Assembly (NCBI GenBank): GCA_051453625.1
Contig: JBOZIK010000001.1
Location: forward strand, 67,617,215 to 67,656,135
DNA length: 38,921 nucleotides
Reading direction: 5' to 3'
Origin: Welwitschia mirabilis
Lineage: Eukaryota; Gnetophyta; Gnetopsida; Welwitschiales
Part shown: positions 31,191 through 38,921 of the stretch, in pieces
How positions within the stretch are numbered: position 1 is the first letter of the stretch
How the letters are laid out: each line of letters starts with the position of its first letter
The notes under the pieces: generated by a model
What the model saw: the letters and a program-made list of their open reading frames with translations, nothing else
Told to the model about the DNA's origin: nothing
The model's database searches: none
Made by a program: the position numbers and the translations under genes

Positions 31191-31676
31191 ACAAACCCAT
31201 CAATGCCTATCAATTTTAGAAAGATCATTCTTAGTAACTTCAAATTACTTAATCAATTACAAGAATGGGTTAATTAATATTTCCTTCAGTAACATAACCA
31301 TAAAATAAATTTTTTTAATGCCATGAAGTTACCATCAAATGATGAAGGAATAGAATATGTGAATAGGATAAAAAGCATTTTTAAAAACTAGGAATTTACA
31401 TCACATTATCCAAAAATGATGACTTACATTTCTCTTAAGGACCATGCCCCATAACTTAAAATGAAATTAACCTAAAATCCAACCTTTGAGAAATGATCTA
31501 AAATATGCTTTCCTAAGGAGAAACTTCATATTTCTAGTAATCATAAATTATTTCTTAACTCCATCTCAAGAATTTCAATTGCTTAAACTCTTAAGGAAGA
31601 ATGAGTAGACAAAGGACAGACCCTCTTAAATATTAGGGACATTAATCCTAGCATTTACATGTACCATATTTACTTA

Positions 31677-33010
31677 GAAAATAATGTTAAGGCATCTAAA
31701 AAAGCCCAAAGATAATTAAACACAACCTTAAAGGAGGTAGTAAAAATGAGATGATTAAACTTCTTGATAATGAAATCACCTATTCTATTTCAGATAGCAA
31801 ATGGATGAGTCCAACTCACACTGTGGCTAGGAAAGTAGAAATTGCCCTTTTTCCAAATAAGCATAATGAACTTATCCATACTAAACCCATAGTAAAATGG
31901 ATGATGTGTATTGAGTACAAAAAATTAAGAGTTATCTTAAGAAAGGATTACTTTCCTCTACCTTTCTCTGATTAAATCCTAGAGAAAATTATAAGGCATC
32001 CATTTTACTATTTCTTAGATGAGTACTTGGGTTATAATTAAATTGAAATTACCCCTAAAGATCAAGACAAAACTACCTTCACCTACTCGTATGGAAAATT
32101 CACCTACAAACACATTCCCTTTGGATTATGCAATGCATCTGCCACTTTCCAATATTGCATGATTAGAATCTTCTTTGATTTATTAAATTTAGGTGTCAAA
32201 ATATTTATGGATGACTTCTTGATCTATGATACCTCTTTGAACCACTATTTACACAACTTAGAATGTATCCTTAAGTGATGTATTGAAAAACTCCTTATGC
32301 TCAATTGGAAGAAAAGACACTTTATGGCTAATCAAGGCATAGTTTTAGGACATGTCATCTCTAAGGAAGGAATCCAGTTAGATCCTATGAAGATTTATTT
32401 AATCATACACCTGTCAACTCCTTAAAAACAAGAAGATATTAAATCTTTCTTAAGACATGGAGGATATTATAGAATATTTATTAATGATTTTAATAAAATA
32501 TTTAATCCATTGTATAATATTTTGAGCAAAGATGCCATCTTCATCTGGACTATCGAATGCCAACAATCCTTTGAACAACTCAAAGAAAAACTAACTTCCA
32601 CCCTCATCATTCAATCATTCAACTAGAAGTTATCTTTTTAACTTATATGTGATGTCAGTGATTACATGGTTGGGGATGTTTTAGAATAAAGGATAAATAA
32701 AAAAACCAAACCATAATTTATTATGCTAATAAAACTTTGAATGAGACTCATTTAAACTACACTGTTATAAAGAAAGATCTATTGTCTTTATCCTTTACCT
32801 TAGAAAAATTTAGATAATACCTTTTAGAATTTAAGATGATTATCTATATGGATCATTCAGCCATTAGATATATTTTTGCCATAAAGAATTCAAAACCAAT
32901 ACTAATTAATGGATCCTTCTTCTGTAGTTATTTAACTTAAAGATTAAAAATATAAAGGATTTTGATAATGTAGTTGCAGATCATAGTTCATGTTTAACTC
33001 AAGAGAATCT
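31677..33010 (+). pseudogene. Athila-like RT and RNase H relic
   Basis: From 31751 to about 32740 one frame stays in register with about eight in-frame stops. It reads LLDNEITYSISDSKWMSP, CIEYKKLRVILRKDYFPLPF, FTYKHIPFGLCNASATFQ and the catalytic FMDDF at 32204-32218, then HVISKEGIQLDP, and at the RNase H start CDVSDYMVG at about 32651. Stops at 31973 and 32039 replace glutamine in motifs of the family (PLPFIDQ, GYNQI), i.e. CAA to TAA, and the one at 32276 probably replaces CGA. RNase H beyond 32740 is in several frames. It copied element RNA in the particle when alive. Confidence 0.9.
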
Positions 33011-33169
33011 ACAAATGTCTCTTTTCATTAATGACACCTTCTTAAATGAACATCTCTTTTTAGTTAAGAAAGCATCTTTGTTTTTAGATAATGCCAAGTA
33101 CTTAGTCTTTAAAATTATTTCTTCTCATTGTGATCCTAATGATTGAAAGAAGTTCTTAAGCTAGGTTAA

Positions 33170-34334
33170 ATACTTCTTTGGGGATAGCACTTACCTTTTC
33201 AAATATTATCTAAACCAAGTCATTCGCAACTGTGTACCTCAAACTAAAATCCATAACATTCTTAAGCATTACCATTCTAAGGCTTATGGGAATCATTACT
33301 TAGCCAATAAAACTACTATAAAAGTCCTTCTTAGCCTTTTATTTTCAAAGACTCTTATATTTACTATAAATCTTATGGTAATTGTGAAAAAGTAGGAAGT
33401 CTTTCATGAAGATAAATGATGCTCCTAAATCCCATTCTCATGGTTAAACCTTTTGACATTTGGAAAATTTATTTTTAGTACACTTATCCATCTTCAAATG
33501 GCATTAATACACTTTGGTCTATGTGGATTACATAACAAAATGAATTGAGGCTTATGCATATCAATCAAGTGATGGTTAAACAATGATAAAATTCTCTAAG
33601 AAAAATAGCTTAACATGATTTAGCTATCCATGAGTTTTCATCAGTGATAGAGAAATACATTTCTCTAATAAAATATTTAACAAACTTCTTACTAAATATG
33701 GGATAACTTATAAAGTAACAACATCTTACCACCCCCAAACTAGTAAGCAAGCTGAGGTTATGAAGAGGAAGATTAAGAAAATTCTACAAAATGTCGTAAA
33801 CTCAATATGAAAAGGCTGGTTCTTTAAGCTTAATGATGTTTTACAAACCTATTACACCACTTATAAAACTCCCATAGAAATGTTACCATTTAGGTTAGTC
33901 TACCTAAAATCTTGATAACTACTTGTAGAACTTGAGCACAAAGCATATTAGATGATCAAAAATATAAAATTAAATTTAACATCCATAAGGAAAAATACGG
34001 TTATATAGCTTAACAAATGGAATGATACTTATGAAAACATAAGGATAAACACAAAAAGGATGAAGAAGTCCCATGACCAACATATCCATAGGAAAACTTT
34101 CAAGGAGGGAGAACTAGTTTTGCTTTATAACTCATGCTTACATCTTTTCTAAGAAAACTAGTTGTTGAGTGGAAAGGACCATTTTTAATAAAGAATGTTT
34201 TACCTCATGGATTATTCCTCATAGAAAATTCCAAGAACCATCAACTATTCAAAGTCAATGAAGATTGCCTAAAGTACTATCATCCATTCATTCCAATGTT
34301 TTACGAATTTATAAGGCTTACTGACTTAAGTTAA
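33170..34334 (+). pseudogene. Athila-like integrase relic
   Basis: A decayed HHCC region (HYHSKAYGNH near 33270) precedes a core that keeps one frame from 33523 to about 33960. It reads VDY (33523), SDREIHF with Asp at 33646, [18 protein letters not shown] with Glu at 33754, then LQTYYTTYKTPIEMLPFRLV and VELEHKAY. The three acidic catalytic residues are all retained. Eight in-frame stops lie mostly where the family has Trp, Gln or Arg. The C-terminal frame 34134-34334 reads VVEWKGPFLIKNVLPHGLF and FKVNEDCLKYY, the GPF/Y module of gypsy integrases, ending RLTDLS. Confidence 0.9.
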
Positions 34335-35605
34335 AAGCCTAAAATAAAAACATTAGTAATAAAAAATCTCACTATCACCTAAGTAATAGTTAAGATCAAG
34401 TTTACTGATGGGTTTTTAAGGAAAAATTATGTTTATTCTCAGTTCATTAGTTAAGAACAGATTCACTTAGGGTCTCCGATTTTAGTAAAACTTACTTGAA
34501 AATGTGTAATTTACCTTTGCATGTATTCCTTAAGTCTAAAGCCTTTCGTGGGAATAATATTTATGTTGACTTCACTAATGGGCCAATAACCCCTTAATGT
34601 GCATAAAAAATGACTATGGGAAGATGAACAAAAGAAAATAATATATCTCTTTTCCAAATACATATAACATTAATCACTTAATTAGGTTTAGTTAACTACA
34701 TCATGGCTATGAAGGCCTACTGGCAATGCAGCTCTAATTATCTAATTGTAACATCTTTAACTACATCGGGATTATCAATGCTCGCTAGCAATGCAACAAT
34801 GTTTTCTACATAAAACAACATGCTTAACTCTATTAGAAGAAAATGTTATAACATCAATGTGATTCAAAGGCTTAAAACTAAGAACATATGTGAATGTATA
34901 AATGGAAAATAAAGAAACAATGAAGGTGGGAATTAGAGGCTTTATGTAAACTATTTTCTCTTAACTTTCATACTTAGTATTTGCTATGATTTTTTAAAAT
35001 TTGTATAAGTTACTTAATTAAAACTTCACTTGGTTGATATCATGATCCAATAAAAATAAAAAAAAAATAAAGGGTCATTAGCTTAGAAAATTTTACTTAT
35101 TTATTCATTGATTCATGGTTTAGTCCATTTAATGTATTTATCATCTTTAGTTCACTCCATATTACTTCACTTTAATTCATATCAATTTTCATCATAAATA
35201 GCTCTTAAGGAATAAGTTGTTTTTATTAATAGACTTTCCACTTATCATTGGTTCACTATAGTTCATTTGTTTTCCCTTATCTTTTCATTATAATTACTTA
35301 TTTGTTTTCTCTTAGCTTAGTTACATAGTTTTCAATAAAAGAACTCTTTATGTTCTCAAATAACTTAAATGTTTTTCATTATAAATTTTGAGGATAAAGT
35401 TTAGTTTTGGTTGGAGGTATAAAATCTAGTTTTAAAGATAAAATTTTTTATTTTGATATCTTAATCATAGAAAATTAGTCATAAAGTTTTCAAAGTTATA
35501 GCATTTACACACTTGAGCAGTTTTGACATAGACAATTTTTCTAGGTTTAACCATTTCTTTATTAATGTTTTATGAAGGAACGAGTAAAAGACTAGTTAGG
35601 GGATA
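34335..35605 (+). repeat. Athila-like element 4, 3' internal region
   Basis: Longest complete copy of the block shared with 1-971, 2057-3323 and 16605-17632. Paired sub-repeats of about 70 bp occur at about 34690-34820. No env-like or other ORF. It ends at the polypurine tract TTAGGGGATA next to LTR F. Confidence 0.85.
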
Positions 35606-36952
35606 TGTTAACATGTAAAAATTCACATTATGATCAATGGAAGATATTAATATCGTCAATTTTATTATAAAAACATATATTCTATTGGTTTTCACATTAA
35701 TTATGAACTTATCATGTGTCCATGACATTTTATGTGAATTAGTATTAATTAGAGGAAATGCTTTAATTTAATCATCAATCAGTCTTAAAAACTGGCATCA
35801 CTGACTAATGCTATTGCCATTACCAATCTATCTGCACAAACTACCTTCAAACGCACATTATTGACTTGTCATGAAGGATTAAAACGGATGTAGTTATGAG
35901 GTAAATCTAATTCCACATAAAAACTCACTTGCATCTTTAACAATATATGGTAGTGATGATAAGGACTTAAAGAGTGATATTTGACATTGCTGAGTAGGAT
36001 GATGGTAGAGACACATGGTCAGGACAGTAGTTAGTAGCAACATCAGCATCTAGGAGTCAAGTGTTGGCATCATCATAGGAACCTATACCAAATCGAAAAT
36101 AAAACAAAATTTCCTACCTAATATCATGACTATGTAACCATCACCCTAACACTATAAGTTAAGAGCTTGTAACTACCCCTCATCCCCATCTCTTCCTATA
36201 AAAGAGCTTTGAATGCTTCATTATATTATCTTTAGCTTTAAAGAGTTATAGAACCTTAGAGCATCAATTTTGATGGCTTTCTAAGCAATTCTTTAAGGAA
36301 GTAAACTAGTCTTCAGAATTGCTTGAGGAGTCCTTCCTACATGTTTCTTCAATTGCTATAAATTTTTTCCTTTTCTATAATATGTAAGTTGTTACTTTTG
36401 ATTTCAATTACTGAGTCACATTATAATTGAAATTCTTAGGTAATAATTCTTTCATTAATCTTTTTTCTATTTGAGTGAACGTTTTTAGGAATTGGTCTAA
36501 GTATTTTAACTTTATAGATCTTAAGGACTTAGGTCCTTAATTTCTATTATTGTTTAAGGCTTTAAAGGTCAAGTGGTAATTGAGTTTAACATTACTTATA
36601 TGGTGAATGAGATAATGTCATCATGATTTGGTCCAAAAATACTTGATGGACTCAAAACACTTAATAGTTTAAGTGTATTTTAGGAAGGCATTAGACAACA
36701 TTAGAGTGAAGGATTTCTTAAAAACAAACTAGTGATGCCTTAGAGATAACTTACTTCCCTTCTTTCTCAAATCAAAGTTTCAACTGAAACTCAAAAATCA
36801 CCTCTTCTCTTCTCTTATTTTCTTCAAATTTTGTAACTTGCATTAAGTTTAAGAAGTGCAAATTCTGAACCACTACCCATGTTATTCATAAGGCATAATG
36901 ATAATTGCTTGTTAACTTAGTTTTAAATTCAAACATTGTAAAACAATAAACA
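35606..36952 (+). repeat. Athila-like LTR F (3' LTR of element 4)
   Basis: Starts TGTTAACATGTAAAAATTC and ends TTGTAAAACAATAAACA, giving inverted ends TGTT and AACA. TATA box TATAAAA at 36197-36203 in CCTATAAAAGAGC. Pairs with LTR E over its full length, about 1.35 kb. Confidence 0.9.
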
Positions 36953-37325
36953 ACTACACTAAGTTTAAGAAGTAAGCCTAAAGTGGTAGTCTTCAAGATA
37001 ACTCTAAGGCATAAGAAGTATATCAATTCAAAATCTAATTTACTTGAAAAGAAAATTAAGGGAAAAAAATAGAAACTATGTATAATCCAAGAAAAGTAAT
37101 CAAGAAAAGCTTGTAGACTCAAACTTGGAAATAATGTATAACATCAAAAGAAAGTAATATACTGAAATGATAACTTCACATTTTCTTCTTAATGTAGAAC
37201 ATGATCTCAACCAAATCTCACTTCCTTTAATGGATTCTTTGTTGAATACTTACATTCTGTTGGATAAGAATATAGAGTAGGATCCTCTTTAAAGACTCAC
37301 TTCCCTCTCTAGCAAGATATCAAAA
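36953..37325 (-). other. Element H leader, part next to its 5' LTR
   Basis: Between Athila-like LTR F and the right H LTR. On the minus strand it begins TTTTGATATCTTGC after the LTR; I could not assign this to a tRNA. No coding. The minus frame at 36886-37122 straddles the LTR F boundary and is spurious. Confidence 0.4.
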
Positions 37326-38540
37326 TGATGTGGTTTCAAAGTGTTATATTGCTAAATGACTTATAAGTTAGTCTTTAAACTATCTAAAGCATAATTTAAG
37401 TAATAGAACACTTCTAATATAGTGGTGATATTTGACTTGGATTTAAAATTTTTAAAAAGTGAGTTAGAAGATTTTATTCCAATGAGAAAGAAAGAACTAG
37501 AAAGAAAAGCAAGAATTGATTATGCTTTAAAATCATCAAAAATAACAAATTAATAATGTAATGATGCAAATGACATTATGTAATGTAATGTAAAATAACT
37601 ATGCTAAATGAATGCAATCCTATGGTAATTTGATTAATTAAACTCCCAATATATTGTTATCTAGATTAATGCTCGGAAATCATAATATATCCCTATTAAT
37701 GTTACTTAAATCTTGAAAAAAAATATATCATAAAAAATAAGGAATAGAAAAAGAGAGAATCAAACAAAACATGCTTTATTAATCACTTGAAAAATAAAGC
37801 ATGCTTATGTCCTTTCATGAGTAATATCATTTCAATAAAGGAATAGCAGTCCAACACCAACTGAAACCCTTCTAAAAATTAGGATAGATCTTTCATTAAT
37901 AAATATCCAAATGTCACAATATCAAAAGTTCATCAAAGATCCTAAATAAAGTATTTTTAGAGCATATTTATAATTTTGAGTGGTGGTTGAGGTAGCTCAA
38001 GAGTGTGATGTGAAAGACTATTTTTCAAACTAAATTTTGATAAGGTTTAAATACATTTTTAACAAATAATTAAATGTCATTCAAGGTGTCATCCAGACTA
38101 TGATGTAGATAGTGGTGGCAACTACTCATTAACATTAAACCCTTATTAATTTTGAATATTCTTAATGTCATCCTAGGTGTTGTCTAGATGATGAGGTGGA
38201 TGATAGTGCCATGTTTCTCTTTTTTCTTTTCTTCCTAATCGTCCTCTAATGTTGTCTAGACAATAGGGTGAATGACACCTACAATTGTAAATAACTATTA
38301 GCCATCTTATGCTCTTTCATTCCTATTGAATTTCATTGAATATCACTGTTATCCAAGTGTCTTTCAAATGACCATAAGTGGATGATATATACAACTATTA
38401 AAAAAATAATTTTTTGATGTTTCTATGATGACTATCATCTTTTTGTCCTTGTCCAGATGATCAAGTGGATAATGCTATAGTAACTGGCTATAGAACATTT
38501 TATATAGTAACTATTATAAGTATCTCCTACACTATTATAT
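37326..38540 (-). repeat. Element H LTR, right copy (5' LTR), truncated
   Basis: Matches 21644 to about 23005: TGATGTGGTTTCAAAGTG, CTAAAGCATAATTTAA, ATATAGTGGTGATATTTGAC, TATA region near 37980, five sub-repeats (38076-38475) and CTATAGTAAC blocks. Homology ends near CTCCTACACTATTAT, leaving it about 440 bp shorter than the left copy. Confidence 0.75.
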
Positions 38541-38921
38541 GTAACTCACATTTATGATTATTGCGGTGTGTATTTATATAATGTTTCACTTTTTAATCTC
38601 AATCTTGTTAATTATAAATAAGATGAAAAATATAGCACGCTAGTATAGTCGGGAGTAAACTGAATGTCATAATTCCGTCGAAGGCTAATAGTATGGACAA
38701 TAAAGATTAATTTCCAGAAATAAATGTGTAACTCTAATCTACTAAAATAAATTGCAATGCATGGAAATTGAAATAATGATGAACAACTAATCTATGAAAA
38801 AAACAACAATGCACCTAATCTAATCAGGCTCAACCTTAACAAAGGCTACCCTCATAATCTATATAATTAAAGAAACCTGTCACAAATCTAGAATAACATA
38901 AACTATGAGGGATAAGTTCCT
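38541..38921. other. Unassigned sequence at the right edge
   Basis: No similarity to other parts of the window. It has a few CpG (ATTGCGGTG, GCACGCTAG, AGTCGGGAG, TTCCGTCGAAGG) within AT-rich sequence, so it may be a younger element. The GCACGCTAGTATAGTCGGGA wording resembles, from memory, non-coding parts of some Tat/Ogre-type gypsy elements; unproven. Confidence 0.3.

Larger units (their letters stand above)
26067..36952 (+). mobile_element. Athila-like Ty3/gypsy element 4, most complete copy
   Basis: LTR E and LTR F, tRNA-Asp primer site, leader, gag, protease, RT/RNase H and integrase in gypsy order, then a 1.27-kb 3' internal region and a purine tract. About 10.9 kb as drawn, but 677 N in LTR E inflate this. 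No domain is intact, although RT FMDD and all three integrase acidic residues survive. Nested in element H. The lineage call rests on the primer site and on RT and integrase wording typical of Athila. Confidence 0.9.
21644..38540 (-). mobile_element. LTR element H, split by Athila-like element 4
   Basis: Two related blocks in the same orientation (21644-23445 and 37326-38540) flank a minus-strand gag/protease-like relic (24710-25904), with Athila-like element 4 (26067-36952) nested inside. Read on the minus strand: 5' LTR, leader 37325-36953 continuing at 26066-25905, gag from 25904, protease, then unassigned sequence to the polypurine tract at 23447-23458 and the 3' LTR. RT and integrase were not found, so it is either deleted or non-autonomous. 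Superfamily uncertain; the protease-like motif points to gypsy. Confidence 0.6.

Noticed and set aside
1-38921. tRNA, rRNA or CRISPR-type arrays
   Set aside because: No cloverleaf A/B boxes, rRNA core motifs or regularly spaced identical repeats were found; the only tRNA-related sequences are retroelement primer sites.

Overview
The window looks like deep heterochromatic, transposon-filled plant nuclear DNA. It is extremely AT-rich. I see no rRNA, tRNA, CRISPR or operon structure. Almost everything that can be recognised is a decayed retroelement: Ty3/gypsy of the Athila type (tRNA-Asp primer site, Athila-like RT and integrase motifs), Ty1/copia, a LINE, and a further LTR element here called H. 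CpG is strongly depleted and many stop codons look like C-to-T or G-to-A changes, the signature of methylcytosine deamination. From memory, the gnetophyte Welwitschia has a genome with this character (very low GC, methylated, old LTR elements). That is an inference about the source, not something the sequence proves.

Layout. (1) 1-4617: two 3' halves of Athila-like elements in tandem on the + strand (internal 3' region + LTR A, then internal 3' region + LTR B), separated by a 100-N gap. (2) 4618-10780: a minus-strand copia element (RT, integrase, protease, zinc knuckle and gag read right to left), truncated at its RT/RNase H end by LTR B. Between its gag start and a copia-like primer site and LTR lies a CpG-retaining, GC-richer island (about 8990-10140) with a candidate short two-exon gene, the only gene-like sequence here. 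(3) 10800-12918: minus-strand LINE reverse transcriptase relic. (4) 12924-18884: an internally deleted Athila-like element with both LTRs, flanked by the perfect 5-bp duplication AATAT. (5) 18890-21640: a second copia copy of the same family, minus strand, with an intact YVDD box. (6) 21644-38540: element H on the minus strand, with LTR copies at 21644-23445 and 37326-38540 and a gag/protease relic at 24710-25904. It is split by (7) 26067-36952, the most complete Athila-like element, with gag, protease, RT/RNase H and integrase relics, both LTRs and a recognisable but transition-riddled primer-binding site. (8) 38541-38921: unassigned sequence.

Nothing forms a working pathway. The Athila element at 26067-36952 inserted into H, H abuts a truncated copia copy, and the element at 12924-18884 inserted at the LINE/copia boundary. 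I did not find a new biological system. The points most worth checking are the CpG-rich candidate gene, its hairpin-bearing intron and its odd position in a copia leader, the dyad-rich sub-repeats in the H LTR, a near-perfect foldback at 19818-19859, and assembly gaps that conflict with homologous copies inside the window.
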